A stretch of 64,000 bases of DNA from Nannocystis punicea (GCF_026965555.1 NZ_CP114040.1:10886001-10950000); one strand, 5' to 3'. Positions 43,224 to 52,956 are shown, numbered from the stretch's first letter. Program-made: numbers and translations. Notes: a model not told the origin generated them from the sequence alone.

Positions 43224-45497
43224 TCAACGCCGGACGAAGTGGGCCGCGAGGCGACGGATCTCGCGCATCAATCGGTTGCGCGAGTACATCCCCTTCTGGA
43301 TGACCTGCTCGACGCGGCCGCCGAGGCGCTCCCAGTCGTCGCGGGCCAGCTCCTGGGCCGCCATCACCGCCACGGGCACGCGCACGAACTCGGGGCGGCT
43401 GCGGATCCGCTGCAGCACCTCGTAGCCGTCGAGCTCGGGGATCTTCAGGTCGAGCAGGATCAGGCCCGGCCGGCTCTTCTCGATCATCTCGAGCGCCTGC
43501 GGCCCGGTGCTGGCCACCCGCACCGACCAGCCCTCCTCGAGCAGCGTGCGCTGCAGCAGCTCGCGCAGGCCCTCGTCGTCCTCGACCACCAAAATGTAGC
43601 CGTCGCGCACCGGCACCAGCCGCTGGATGCTGGCGACCAGCTGCTCGCGGCGCAGCGGCTTGGTCAGGTAGTCGTCGGCCCCGAGCGCCAGCCCGAGCGG
43701 CTTCTCGTCGAGCATGCTGACCACCACTACCGCCGTGCCCTTGAGGTCCGGGTCGGCGCGAATCGCCTGCAGCACCGCCCAGCCGTCCATCCCCGGCATC
43801 ATGATGTCGAGCGCGATCACCACCGGCTTGAGCCGCTTGGCCAGCGCCAGGCCCTCCTTGCCGGTCGCCGCGCCGTAGACCTCGAGCCCCTCGCGGCTCA
43901 AGATCCGCTCCATCAGGTCGTAGACGTTGGGGTCGTCGTCGATGACCAGCATCGCCTGCGGCGCCGCCTCGCTGCGCGGGCCGATCGGCAGGGTCGGCTC
44001 GCGCGAGCCCTCCTCGGCCGGCAGGCTGGCGCCGATGACCCGCGCCGGCAGACGCACGCGGAACGTCGAGCCGGTGCCCTGGGCGCTCTCGACCGCGATC
44101 TCGCCGGCCATCATCTGACAGAACCTGCGGCTGATCGCCAGCCCGAGGCCGGTCCCGCCGTACTTGCGGGTCGTCGACGAGTCGCCCTGATAAAACGTCT
44201 GGAACAGGCGGTTCGTCTGCTCGGCCGACATGCCGATGCCGTTGTCGGCGACCACGAACTCGAACCAGTCCTGGCTGCGGTCGCGCGGGGCGCCGGCCTC
44301 CGCCGCGGCGCACGGCAGCCGCCGCACCTCGAGCGCGATGCGCCCGCGCTCGGTGAACTTGGCCGCGTTGCTGAGCAGGTTGAACAGCACCTGCCGCACC
44401 TTGGTCAGGTCGGCCGTCATGTCGCCGAGCTCGTCGGCGATGTGCAGGTCGAACGCGTTGTGGTTCTGCGACATCAGCCGCTGGGCCGTGTTGCACACGT
44501 CGTTCAGCATGTTCTGCACCGAGAACGTCTCGATGTGCAGCTCCATGCGGCCGGCCTCGATCTTCGACAGGTCGAGGATGTCGCTGATGATTCCGAGCAG
44601 GTGGTTGCCGGCGCCGTGGATCTTCTGCACGTCGACCGCGACCTGGTCGCGACGCCCGCGCAGCTCCTCGAGCACGATCTCCGAGTAGCCGATGATCGCG
44701 TTGAGCGGCGTCCGCAGCTCGTGGCTCATGTTGGCCAGGAAGGCGCTCTTGGCCCGGCTGGCCTCGATCGCCTCGTCGCGGGCCACCTCGAGCTTCTCGT
44801 TCAGCTCGCGCAGCCGTCGCTCCGAGCGCACGCTCTCGCTGATGTCCGTCGCCACCCCGATCGCGCCCAGCTGGGTCCCGTGCGCGTCGTGGAACGGCGC
44901 CGTCCACGTCTCGAAGTGGCGGTCGGTGAACTCGAACACCCCGCGCAGGCTCAAGCCCTTGAGCGCCCGCCGCACCCCGTCGAGCAGCGCCGGCAAGCCG
45001 GCGAACACCTCGTACACCGGCTCGCCGAGGTAGCCGCGCGGCTCGAGCCCGAGCGCCTGCAGCCCGCGGCCCTCGAGCAGCAGCAGCGCCCCGCGGGCGT
45101 CGGTCGCGAACAGCACGATCGGCACGTTGGCGACCACGCTGCGCAGCACCTCGCCCTGCAGCGCGCGCGGGTCCTCGGCCGGGCGGCCGACCACGCACAC
45201 ATCCTCGCAACCTGGCTCTTGGACCATGGTCCAAGCGACAGCCAGTTCGCCGGCCCGCGGGCGACAGACCACGCGGGCCGTCTCGCCCGAGCACGCGCGG
45301 CGCCAGGCGTCGACCCACGCCGGTTGGTCGACCGGGCGCAGCAGTTCGACGAACGCCATGCCGAGCGGCGGTCCGCCGAACAATTGCCGCAGGGCCACGT
45401 TGGCCGCCTGCAGCTCGCCCGTGGGGCCGAGGATGGCGAGCCAATCGCTCGACAGATCGAGGAGGCGGGAAAAGCTCGCGCTCACGAGGTTCGGCAT
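43224..45497 (-). CDS. Hybrid histidine kinase: PAS-PAS-HisKA-HATPase-REC-REC
   Basis: The 757-residue cytoplasmic protein has two PAS-like domains (about 10-110 and 115-225), a coiled coil (225-250), the H box FLANMSHELRTPLNAIIG with His259, a HATPase (NLLSNAAKF, DNGIGM, GGTGLGLAI to about 485) and two receiver domains. The first receiver has Asp564 and Lys613. The second has Asp683 and Lys735, though its end is divergent (VIQKGMYSRNRLM). No membrane segment or DNA-binding output is present, so it probably feeds a phosphorelay. ATG 45497 is the natural start; TACCAT lies 14 bases upstream. Confidence 0.93.
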   Translation of the reverse strand: MPNLVSASFSRLLDLSSDWLAILGPTGELQAANVALRQLFGGPPLGMAFVELLRPVDQPAWVDAWRRACSGETARVVCRPRAGELAVAWTMVQEPGCEDVCVVGRPAEDPRALQGEVLRSVVANVPIVLFATDARGALLLLEGRGLQALGLEPRGYLGEPVYEVFAGLPALLDGVRRALKGLSLRGVFEFTDRHFETWTAPFHDAHGTQLGAIGVATDISESVRSERRLRELNEKLEVARDEAIEASRAKSAFLANMSHELRTPLNAIIGYSEIVLEELRGRRDQVAVDVQKIHGAGNHLLGIISDILDLSKIEAGRMELHIETFSVQNMLNDVCNTAQRLMSQNHNAFDLHIADELGDMTADLTKVRQVLFNLLSNAAKFTERGRIALEVRRLPCAAAEAGAPRDRSQDWFEFVVADNGIGMSAEQTNRLFQTFYQGDSSTTRKYGGTGLGLAISRRFCQMMAGEIAVESAQGTGSTFRVRLPARVIGASLPAEEGSREPTLPIGPRSEAAPQAMLVIDDDPNVYDLMERILSREGLEVYGAATGKEGLALAKRLKPVVIALDIMMPGMDGWAVLQAIRADPDLKGTAVVVVSMLDEKPLGLALGADDYLTKPLRREQLVASIQRLVPVRDGYILVVEDDEGLRELLQRTLLEEGWSVRVASTGPQALEMIEKSRPGLILLDLKIPELDGYEVLQRIRSRPEFVRVPVAVMAAQELARDDWERLGGRVEQVIQKGMYSRNRLMREIRRLAAHFVRR

Positions 45498-45549
45498 GCC
45501 CGGACGGCGCTATGGTAGCCGGACGCGTGGCAAAAATGCTACGCGCGCG

Positions 45550-46422
45550 CTACTTCGCTCCGAACACTTGCGTCCACAGGTGGCCCCACTGGCCGCCGGG
45601 GTAGTACCCCACGCCGATGTGCTCGAACGCGGGGTTCATGATGTTGGCGCAGTGGCCGTCGCTGTTCATCCACTGGTCCATCGTTCCGGCCGCGTCGGGG
45701 GACCCGCCGGCGATGTTCTCGCCGGCGTTGCTGTAGTTGCCGTAACCCGCCTTGCCCATCCGGTCCCACGGCGGCTCGCCGTCAGGGTTGGTGTGGTCGA
45801 AGAAGTTGCGGTCGTTCATGTCCTTGGAGTGCATGCGCGCCGCGCACCGCAGCGCCGGGTCCATCGTCAGCGGGCCCGCGGGCCCGAAGTTGCCCTGCGC
45901 GCCGCAGTTCGCGCCCTCCGCCCGCCTTTGATTGACCAGCGCCAGGACGTCCTCCTCCAGCTGCTTCCATGCCGGATCCCAGCCCTTGGCCGGCTCGCAG
46001 TAGGGCACCCCGTCGGGCACGTCCGGATTCGCAGGCTCGCCAGTCGTGGACGTCGACGTCGTCCCGGGATCGCCAGTCGTGCCGCCGGAGGGATCGTTCA
46101 TGGTCGTCCCCGGATCGGGACCGGTGGTCACGTCGGGCCCCGTGGTGGTGCTCGTGGCGGGCTCGCCGCCGGTGGTCGCCGCCGGCGAGGTGGTGCCGTC
46201 GTCTTCGCTCGTCGAGCCGGGATCGACACTCGCGCCCGACATCGAACCACCGTCGCCGTCGGTGGCATCGCCGCCGCCCTCGCTGTCGCCCGCGCCCTCG
46301 CTGCTGTCGGCCGCCTCGCTGCCGCCGGAGATCAGCGCGGTCTCGTCGGTGCCGAGGCCCGAATAACAACCAGCGACGAGCACCGCGAGCGCGACCCCGG
46401 AAATGCGTAGCGAGCTGAGCAT
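45550..46422 (-). CDS. CAP-domain (SCP/PR-1-like) lipoprotein on a Thr/Ser/Gly stalk
   Basis: The 290-residue protein has signal MLSSLRISGVALAVLVAGC (Cys19), a long low-complexity stalk (about 30-130) and a C-terminal CAP domain (about 150-288). The CAP cavity residues appear in AARMHSKDM, FFDHTNPDG, NAGENIAGG and the closing HIGVGYY. Cys pairs are probably disulphides. Bacterial CAP proteins are secreted or surface-exposed. Their molecular job is mostly unsettled (lipid or sterol binding, protease-like). TAAGGT ends 6 bases before the ATG. Confidence 0.9.
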   Translation of the reverse strand: MLSSLRISGVALAVLVAGCYSGLGTDETALISGGSEAADSSEGAGDSEGGGDATDGDGGSMSGASVDPGSTSEDDGTTSPAATTGGEPATSTTTGPDVTTGPDPGTTMNDPSGGTTGDPGTTSTSTTGEPANPDVPDGVPYCEPAKGWDPAWKQLEEDVLALVNQRRAEGANCGAQGNFGPAGPLTMDPALRCAARMHSKDMNDRNFFDHTNPDGEPPWDRMGKAGYGNYSNAGENIAGGSPDAAGTMDQWMNSDGHCANIMNPAFEHIGVGYYPGGQWGHLWTQVFGAK

Positions 46423-46428
46423 GCTTCG

Positions 46429-46434
46429 ACCTTA
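46429..46434 (-). promoter_or_regulatory. Candidate -10 hexamer TAAGGT for the CAP lipoprotein gene
   Basis: Six bases before ATG 46422, in a 112-bp divergent gap shared with the cupin gene, which has its own hexamer. Confidence 0.45.
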
Positions 46435-46522
46435 GCCTCCGCGTCGCGCTCGCCTCAAGCCCTCATCATCCGCGACGCGCCTTTGGGGCCTGCGGACGAC
46501 ATCCTGCGCGCGAGCCTCCGGG

Positions 46523-46528
46523 TAACCT
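46523..46528 (+). promoter_or_regulatory. Candidate -10 hexamer TAACCT for the cupin gene
   Basis: Six bases before ATG 46535. Confidence 0.45.
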
Positions 46529-46534
46529 CACCTC

Positions 46535-46897
46535 ATGCCCAAGCTCATCGCCCAGCCCACGCGCGTCGTCGCCGACGGCGAGCCGCCCAAGCTCATCGAC
46601 GAGTACGTCGGCCGCGTCAACACCCACGCGACCGCCGTCAGCATCGCCCACATGCGCTCGCCCGCGGGCTGGCGAGAGCGCGGCCAGAGGCCCGAATTCG
46701 ACGAGTACTCGCTGGTCCTGCGCGGCACCCTCCGCGTCGAACACGACGGCGGCACGCTCGACGTCACCGCCGGCCAGGCGGTGCTCGTCCGCGGCGGCGA
46801 GCGCGTCCGCTACAGCACGCCCGGCGACGAGGGCGCCGAGTACATCGCCGTGTGCCTGCCGGCCTTCTCGCCCGACACCGTCCACCGCGACCCGTGA
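46535..46897 (+). CDS. Small cupin-domain protein
   Basis: The 120-residue single cupin barrel has the two conserved motifs in reduced form (RPEFDEYSLVLRGTLRVEHDGG and AGQAVLVRGGERVRYSTPG). Most metal-binding His residues of classic cupins are replaced (Glu/Asp/Tyr present), so it may bind a small ligand rather than act as a metalloenzyme. There is no signal peptide, so it is cytoplasmic. A strong hairpin overlaps the end of the gene region. Confidence 0.8.
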   Translation: MPKLIAQPTRVVADGEPPKLIDEYVGRVNTHATAVSIAHMRSPAGWRERGQRPEFDEYSLVLRGTLRVEHDGGTLDVTAGQAVLVRGGERVRYSTPGDEGAEYIAVCLPAFSPDTVHRDP

Positions 46898-46933
46898 CCC
46901 TTCGGACATGCTCTAAAAAGCATGCCCGAAGGG
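46898..46933. terminator. Long imperfect hairpin after the cupin gene
   Basis: CCCTTCGG plus ACATGCT (46898-46912) pairs with AGCATG plus CCCGAAGGG (46919-46933) around CTAAAA, with a small bulge. It begins right after the stop codon. More CATGGCCC words follow to 46955, then ATTCATATCGA. The 232-bp gap holds no gene. Confidence 0.6.
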
Positions 46934-47129
46934 ACATGGCCCCTCGGACATGGCCCTAAATTCATATCGATGTCGAGGTCGGCCGTCGGGCGCTCGGCGA
47001 GCCTCGCCGCGCGCGTGCTAGCGAGACGTGCCCGGCCCGGCCTGCTCGCCGCGCGAGCGCGGCCGAGCCGCGGCCAGAGCCGCGCGTGCTCGGCAGCCCG
47101 CGGGACGACCTGTCCGCGGGACAGCTCCG

Positions 47130-48872
47130 CTACTTGCCGCCGCCGGTGGCCGGCGCCGGGGCGGTGCCGCTCGGGGCGTCGCCGTCGTCGCTGGAGGCCG
47201 CGCCCTCGGGCCGGTCGATGAGCACCTTGAACTCGATGCGGCGGTTCTTGGCGCGGGCCTTGGACGTCTTGGCCGGGTCGATCGGCTTGTCGGGGCCGAA
47301 GCCGGTGGTCTTGACGCGCGACTCCTCGATGCCGTGCTCGACCAGGTAGCGCTTGACCGAGTCGGCGCGGCGCTGAGACAGCTCGAGGTTGAAGTCGCGG
47401 CCGCCGACGTCGTCGGTGTGGCCCTGGATCTCGATCTTGAGGCTGGGGAACTCCTTGAGCACCGCGACGGCCACGTCGAGCGTCTTCTCCGAGCCCTTCT
47501 TGATCTTGTCGGAGCGGGTCTCGAAGTTGATGCCCTCGAGCGGGCGCTTGTCCCACTCCTTGGCCTTCTCGGGCAGCTTGTCCGGGCAGCCGTCGGTGTC
47601 CTCGAAGCCGTTGTACGACTCCGGGTGCATCGGGCACTTGTCGTCCTTGTCGATGATCTTGTCGCCGTCGGTGTCGGGCGGCGGCGGGCAACCTGGCGGC
47701 TCGGGCCACGGCTCGGTCGGGCACTGGTCGTCGGGGTCGATGATGCCGTCCTTGTCGGTGTCGGGCGGCGGGCAGCCGTCGGGCGCCACGCCGGCCTCGA
47801 ACGGGCACTTGTCGACCTTGTCGAGGAAGGTGTCGTTGTCGGAGTCGATCGACGGGCAGCCGTCGGGCGGGTCGCCGGCCAGCTTGGGGCACTTGTCGAC
47901 GTCGTTTTGCACGCCGTCCTTGTCCCAGTCGAGGTCCTTCGGGGCCGGCTGCGGCCGCACGCGCCCGAGCACCAGGCTGAAGCCGACGGTGATCTGCGCG
48001 TGGCTGGTGAACGCCGGCGCCGGCTTGGCCGCCTTGGCCGAGATGATGTGGCGCGCGTCGACGCGGAACGCCGCCATCCGCGAGATGTAGATCTTGAGGC
48101 CGCCGCCCCAGTGGCCGGCCGGGTCGATGTCGCTGCCGAGGCCGGTGCCGGGCGAGCTGATGCCGAGCATGCCGTAGCCGCCGAGCAGGAACGGCGTGAC
48201 GCGGTACGGCAGCTGCAGCACCGCGCTCCCGCGCAGCCCGTACACGAACGCCGGGCTGTTGTGCACGTTGCGGACGAACGTCGGCGTCGCCGAGAACTCG
48301 GCCTCGATGCCGAAGATCCGCAGCGGGAAGTAGCCCAGGCGGGCGCCCACCGCCGGGCCAAGGCGCCACAGCGCCTTGTGCTCGTCCGGCTTGCCGTTCA
48401 CCGGCTTGTACAGGTCGTGATCGTCGGGCGGCAGGTTGAGGCCGCCGAAGATCCCGAGCTCGAACAGGTGCCGCTCGGGCGAGTAGCGGTGGATCCACTT
48501 GCGCGTGTCTTTGACCTTCCCGGTCTTCTCGTCGAGGATCACGCCGTCGGGCGCCTCACGCCTGCCCGACTTCCTGGCCTTCGGGACAGACGCGCCCGCC
48601 TTCACCTCGGCCTTGCCGCCGCCCGCGCTCGCCTGCGCGCCCGCGTTCGCGGGAGCCGGAGCCGGGGCCGCATCGGCCGGCGGCGCGCTCGCCTCGGTCG
48701 GCGGGCTCCCCTCACCGGCCGGCGCGGCCTCCGTCGCCGCCTCGGTCTTCGAGGCCTCCCCGGCCGCGGGCTCCTGGGCGGCCGCGAGGACCTCCGGCGA
48801 GGCCGCGGCCGCGAAGAGCAGCACGCCGGCGGGGATCAGAGCAGCGGTGCGAGGCTTGGAAGTCAGGGTCAT
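47130..48872 (-). CDS. OmpA-family outer-membrane protein with thrombospondin type 3 repeats
   Basis: The 580-residue protein has a signal peptide (MTLTSKPRTAALIPAGVLLF...EVLAA), a Pro/Ala/Glu linker and a beta-barrel-like region (about 140-330). Calcium-binding type 3 repeats follow (about 340-450; DKDGVQNDVDKCP, DSDNDTFLDKVDKCP, DTDKDGIIDPDDQCP and DTDGDKIIDKDDKCP), then a C-terminal OmpA peptidoglycan-binding domain (IEIQGHTDDVGGRDFN...LSQRRADSVKRYL). It anchors the outer membrane to the cell wall and may be calcium-responsive. The start ATG 48872 gives the only clean signal peptide. Confidence 0.92.
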   Translation of the reverse strand: MTLTSKPRTAALIPAGVLLFAAAASPEVLAAAQEPAAGEASKTEAATEAAPAGEGSPPTEASAPPADAAPAPAPANAGAQASAGGGKAEVKAGASVPKARKSGRREAPDGVILDEKTGKVKDTRKWIHRYSPERHLFELGIFGGLNLPPDDHDLYKPVNGKPDEHKALWRLGPAVGARLGYFPLRIFGIEAEFSATPTFVRNVHNSPAFVYGLRGSAVLQLPYRVTPFLLGGYGMLGISSPGTGLGSDIDPAGHWGGGLKIYISRMAAFRVDARHIISAKAAKPAPAFTSHAQITVGFSLVLGRVRPQPAPKDLDWDKDGVQNDVDKCPKLAGDPPDGCPSIDSDNDTFLDKVDKCPFEAGVAPDGCPPPDTDKDGIIDPDDQCPTEPWPEPPGCPPPPDTDGDKIIDKDDKCPMHPESYNGFEDTDGCPDKLPEKAKEWDKRPLEGINFETRSDKIKKGSEKTLDVAVAVLKEFPSLKIEIQGHTDDVGGRDFNLELSQRRADSVKRYLVEHGIEESRVKTTGFGPDKPIDPAKTSKARAKNRRIEFKVLIDRPEGAASSDDGDAPSGTAPAPATGGGK

Positions 48873-48913
48873 GCGGCGGCCGAGAAGGTTACAGGAAAAG
48901 CTGAATCTGCGCG

Positions 48914-49411
48914 TCAATCGCACGCGGCGGCCTGCGCGTCACATCCCTCGTACAACGGCGGAACGGCGAGCATCTGGATGTAGCACAGATTGCACATTTC
49001 CCCGCCCTCGATGCACTCCGGCCGGGCGCTGCAGACCATTACGACGCACTCGGCCAGATCGAAGAACTTGAGCCACTCTTCCGCGGTCAACTTTTCGAGG
49101 CAGTCGTCGAAGAAGCACTCCTGCCAGTTGTATTCCGGCGGGGTGGGGTTCGGGATCTGCGTCGCGCACTGCGCACTGCACGTGACGCCCCAACGACAGG
49201 TCCGCTCGGGGACCGGGACCTCGGTCGTGCTCGTCGAGTCGACCGGTTCGCCGGTCGTAAAAGTCGGGACTTCCGTGGGGTTCTGCTCGGTCGTCGCAGA
49301 AGTCGTCGTGCTGCCGCTCTGCTCGAGGTCGTCCGAGTTGCAGGCGACCCCATACAGCACGGCCGCGATGAAAAACGCCGGGCGGCGGAGGAGGGGGGGC
49401 ACCTGGCTCAT
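48914..49411 (-). CDS. Small Cys-rich lipoprotein of unknown function
   Basis: The 165-residue protein has signal MSQVPPLLRRPAFFIAAVLYGVAC (Cys24), a Thr/Ser/Glu stalk and a C-terminal helical domain with about a dozen Cys (CRWGVTCSAQC, CFFDDCLEKL, CVVMVCSARPEC, CNLCYIQM). The spacing suggests four or more disulphides. No family is recognised. TATGGT ends 7 bases before the ATG. It lies 41 bases upstream of the OmpA-family gene on the same strand, so it may share a transcript. Confidence 0.75.
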   Translation of the reverse strand: MSQVPPLLRRPAFFIAAVLYGVACNSDDLEQSGSTTTSATTEQNPTEVPTFTTGEPVDSTSTTEVPVPERTCRWGVTCSAQCATQIPNPTPPEYNWQECFFDDCLEKLTAEEWLKFFDLAECVVMVCSARPECIEGGEMCNLCYIQMLAVPPLYEGCDAQAAACD

Positions 49412-49418
49412 GGCGCCC

Positions 49419-49424
49419 ACCATA
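49419..49424 (-). promoter_or_regulatory. Candidate -10 hexamer TATGGT, leaderless spacing
   Basis: Seven bases before ATG 49411. No Shine-Dalgarno is seen. Confidence 0.45.
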
Positions 49425-49630
49425 CCAGGCGTGCCCCGCCACGACCAAATGGACTCGATTTGCCCTCCGACAGGCAAAAACGCGCAAGAGGCGCACGCAA
49501 GCTGCCCTCATCCGAGGGCCGCCTGAGATCTGCCTCCCGAGCCTGGTTTGCCAGTTATGCTCTGAAAGTAAGCCTGTTTATTCGGCCTAGGTCCAAGATC
49601 CCTGCGAGGCGTACCAGAAGCCTGGCGGGC

Positions 49631-51172
49631 TCAACCGCAGGAGCCGCTGGTGAACGGTCGGTCGCGCGCCGCGGTGAGACTCGACCCGAAGACATCGTCG
49701 GCCTCGACCGTCTGGGTGTCGATGCTGCTCTGAATCCATGAACCACCGAGGATCGAGAGCTGCGGCGTCGAGGTGTCCTGCAGATACATCACGTTGACCA
49801 TGCCGGCGTCGGTCGTCCCCAAGACGTCCTCGTGGGGCACGCAGACCGCGAGGCCCCGGTTCAGGGTCGTGTACCACTCGCGACCGTACGTGACACATTC
49901 GCCGAAATCGTCCTGGCCTTCGGCGTCGTCCGCGACGAAATTGGTGTCCTGCGTCCACAGCACGTCGTCGGCGTCCGTCATCCCGCCGGAGGCGCCGCGA
50001 ATGATGGCAATCGCGCCGCCGATGCCCTCGCCAGGGATCCCGATCGCCAGGTCTTCGAAGGAGTCCGCGTCCATGTTGCCGACGGCGATGGACTTGCCGA
50101 AGAATTCGTGTGAATCCCCGTTCCCCTCGACGTCCGCCCGCTCCTGGTACCAGAGGCTGTCGGCGGGCGAAGAGGCCTGGATCCCGCTCGTCGGCGTTCC
50201 AAACAGCACAGCGACGGCCCCGTCATTGACGGCGCCGGCATCTTCGAACGGGATCCCGATCGCCAGATCATGGCACGCGCGCCCGTTCGAGGTGTCGTTG
50301 TTGAAGTTCCCCGTGGCCAGGGCGTATCCGAACTCGTCGCCCGCCTCTGCTGCGCCCTCGACGTTGGGGCTGGTCTGATGCCAGGCCGTGGTGCCGGTCG
50401 CCGAGAGTCCGCTCGAAGTACCGTAGATGATATGCACCTGTCCGGCCCCTGATTCCGCGCCCACGTTTTGCTGGGGCGCACCGACCGCGAGGTCGTCCTT
50501 CCCGTCGCAGTTGAAGTCGCCCGTCGCCAACGACCAGCCGAAAAGCTCGAGGCCGGTGGGATTGCTGACCCCGAGAGCATCGAGGTCCCAAATCTGCAGG
50601 CCCGGACCGGCGGTGTCGGTGATACCGCTCGACGAGCCATAGAGGACCCAAACCTCGGACATGGAGCCCTCCTGCACGGCGATATCGTCGAAGCCGTCGC
50701 CGTTGAAGTCCCCGGCGGCCGAACTGTTGCTGAGCGCCATCGCCGTGACCACGATGTCGTCGTTCGCCAGGGATAGCCCGGTCGAGCTGCCGTAGAAGAT
50801 CTGGAGATCGCCCAGCAAGGTCGTGACTGCGAGGTCATCGAAACAATCGGCGTTGAAGTCCCCCCAGGAGACCGTCCGCCCGAAGAAGTCCGAACCATCG
50901 GGCGCCCCCTCGACCCCGGGCACGCCCCGGTCGATGCTCGTGATTCGATTCGAGGGATCCGTGAGCCCGCTGGCGGAGCCGTAGAGGACGTTGACCATCC
51001 CGGCCAGCGACTCCACCCCGACCTGTTGGTTTGGGACGCCGATCGCGAGATCGTCGATATTGTCGTTGTCGAAGTCGGGGCCGCGGTTGGCGGCGTGAAC
51101 GTCCGACGTCGAGCCGGACAGGACCAAAGCAATGAGGGCAGTCGATACCGTGAAACGCTTGCGCGAGATCAT
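49631..51172 (-). CDS. Secreted FG-GAP (integrin-alpha-like) seven-repeat beta-propeller protein
   Basis: The 513-residue protein starts at ATG 51172 with a signal peptide (MISRKRFTVSTALIALVLSG, cleavage after HAA). Seven FG-GAP units follow, each with a calcium loop of the DxNxDxxxDLA type (FDNDNIDDLAIGVP, FNADCFDDLAV, FNGDGFDDIAV, FNCDGKDDLAVGAP, FNNDTSNG...HDLAIGIP, MDADSFEDLAIGIP, and a diverged last one). The units should close one seven-bladed propeller. Such domains mediate adhesion or sugar binding. Its base composition looks slightly less GC-rich than its neighbours. It diverges from the gene at 51550. Confidence 0.9.
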   Translation of the reverse strand: MISRKRFTVSTALIALVLSGSTSDVHAANRGPDFDNDNIDDLAIGVPNQQVGVESLAGMVNVLYGSASGLTDPSNRITSIDRGVPGVEGAPDGSDFFGRTVSWGDFNADCFDDLAVTTLLGDLQIFYGSSTGLSLANDDIVVTAMALSNSSAAGDFNGDGFDDIAVQEGSMSEVWVLYGSSSGITDTAGPGLQIWDLDALGVSNPTGLELFGWSLATGDFNCDGKDDLAVGAPQQNVGAESGAGQVHIIYGTSSGLSATGTTAWHQTSPNVEGAAEAGDEFGYALATGNFNNDTSNGRACHDLAIGIPFEDAGAVNDGAVAVLFGTPTSGIQASSPADSLWYQERADVEGNGDSHEFFGKSIAVGNMDADSFEDLAIGIPGEGIGGAIAIIRGASGGMTDADDVLWTQDTNFVADDAEGQDDFGECVTYGREWYTTLNRGLAVCVPHEDVLGTTDAGMVNVMYLQDTSTPQLSILGGSWIQSSIDTQTVEADDVFGSSLTAARDRPFTSGSCG

Positions 51173-51549
51173 GAAACAACACTCCATTTGAACCACTGAT
51201 TGTCTACAGGCCACTACAGCACTGTGTGCATATTTAGAAACCATCGCACGGACGAGTTGGCAACTCAGGCGTCCCCCTTGTGACCGGTGAAGAAAATCAC
51301 AGCTCCGGCGCTCTCGCTCTCATGCCGGGGGCGATAGCGAGAGGGCGTGAGCCGCGGCGCTAAACTTTGTTCTATCTCCAGACACCTCAACTTTCAAAAC
51401 AAACAAAACAGATCTTCAATCTCCGCGCACCCTGCCCCGGCGCCCGCGATCCTTCGCTCCGCGTGTGGCAAAATCCTCCTCGGGTGCAGTTTTTCGTCCG
51501 AAGACTCGCCCGGTTACCCCACCTTGGTTTAGGGAGTCCCAGGAGCATC
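51173..51549. promoter_or_regulatory. Divergent, relatively AT-rich regulatory region
   Basis: This 377-bp region between two divergent surface-protein genes includes one of the least GC-rich patches in the window (51361-51420, with CAAAACAAACAAAACAG). It must contain both promoters. No gene and no clear operator symmetry is visible. Confidence 0.45.
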
Positions 51550-52908
51550 ATGCGCCACTCACTCGCCCTCCGTTCTGGCCTCGTCCACGTCCTCGCCCTG
51601 TGTGCCGCCTGCGACCTCGAGTCGTGCGTCCGCGGGGACCAGGAGGAGCTCGACTGCAGCGACCGCGAGCAGCAGTTCGACGACACCGTCGCGCGCGAGG
51701 GCGTCCTGCTCGACGCCATCCCCGACAAGCCCAGCTTCCCGATGGCGCTCGTGATCACCGAGCGCGGCATCGCCGAGCTGCTCAAGGGCATCACCAGCGA
51801 CACCAACCCGGTGGCCGGCGGCAACCTGACGCTGTTCGGGCTCAACCTGCAGATCGTGCCGCAGAAGACCGAGGTCGAGCTGACCAGCGAGCTCGACAAG
51901 TGCAGCCGCTGCGTCATCTTCGCCGTCGACTTCAGCCTGCAGGCGATCACCGACGGCGGCACCTCGCAGCTGGCCGGCACCGGCAGGTCGAAGATCAGCA
52001 TCCCGCTGCGGCTCGAGGAGCTCGAGGGCGACACCACCGCGCTGGTGGCCGCCTACGAGCAGATGACGATCCTCGACCTGACGTTGACGACCATGGGCTT
52101 CATCACGGCGCAGTACCCCGAGTTCGAGAAGGCGCTCGAGATCAAGATGACCCAGCTCATCCGCGAGCAGTCGGAGCCGGTCCAGCTGATGAAGTTCGAG
52201 CCGTGGACGATCGGCACCAACTCGGTCAAGGTCGCCGCCAAGCAGTTCGCCATCTTCCCCACGACCGGCGTCATCTCGCTCGGCATGCAGACCAACCTCG
52301 ACCTGCCCAAGGCGGTCGCGCTCGAGGTCGGCCAGGCACTCGACGGGGACGCCATGATGGCGGTGCAGATGCACCCCGGCCTGCTCCTCGGCATGGCCGA
52401 GCGCATGCTCGCCGAGGGCGTCATCCCCCGCCGCTACGACGACGACGGCAACCCCGACCCCGAGGGCCCGCAGGGCATCACGCTCACCGGCCTCGGCAAG
52501 AACGCCCTCGGCGCCAACGACCTCGACGTCACCTTCCGCGTGTGGCGCACCAAGGGCGACTACTGCGGCTACGCCAACGCCGTCAGCGTCCTGCGGCTCG
52601 GGCTCGACGACAGCGACGGCATCCAGGACCGCATCACCGTCACGCCGACCGACGACCTGCAGGTGCTCGAGGGCGGCGTGGGCGTCGGCGAGCTGTACGA
52701 GGACAACAAGGAGCTGGTCGAGGAGAACAAGGGCCTCGTCGACAGCTTCAAGCGCAGCCTGGCCGACCAGATCGGCATCACCGTCAACTACAACGAGCTC
52801 GCGGTCGACGGCCAGAACATCGTCTTCGACGCCACCGGCCTCGAGGTCACCGACAAGAAGATCGACATCCTGCTCGACTTCCTGGTGCTCGCCGCCGAAG
52901 GCGGCTGA
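51550..52908 (+). CDS. Lipoprotein of unknown function, first gene of a surface-protein run
   Basis: The 452-residue protein has signal MRHSLALRSGLVHVLALCAAC (Cys21) and a mature part with alternating beta strands and amphipathic stretches (ISIPLRLEELEGD, LDLTLTTMGFITAQ, SLGMQTNLDLPK) plus a C-terminal helix (ELYEDNKELVEENKGLVDSFKRSL). The pattern is loosely like lipid-binding TULIP/BPI-type proteins, but I cannot assign a family. A real Shine-Dalgarno (AGGAG) precedes the ATG, unlike many genes here. It lies 48 bases upstream of the IgGFc-domain gene and is probably co-transcribed with it. Confidence 0.75.
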   Translation: MRHSLALRSGLVHVLALCAACDLESCVRGDQEELDCSDREQQFDDTVAREGVLLDAIPDKPSFPMALVITERGIAELLKGITSDTNPVAGGNLTLFGLNLQIVPQKTEVELTSELDKCSRCVIFAVDFSLQAITDGGTSQLAGTGRSKISIPLRLEELEGDTTALVAAYEQMTILDLTLTTMGFITAQYPEFEKALEIKMTQLIREQSEPVQLMKFEPWTIGTNSVKVAAKQFAIFPTTGVISLGMQTNLDLPKAVALEVGQALDGDAMMAVQMHPGLLLGMAERMLAEGVIPRRYDDDGNPDPEGPQGITLTGLGKNALGANDLDVTFRVWRTKGDYCGYANAVSVLRLGLDDSDGIQDRITVTPTDDLQVLEGGVGVGELYEDNKELVEENKGLVDSFKRSLADQIGITVNYNELAVDGQNIVFDATGLEVTDKKIDILLDFLVLAAEGG

Positions 52909-52956
52909 CCCGCCGCTCTCGGTGTGCTTGTCTTCTCCTTCCCCTGAACTTCAGCG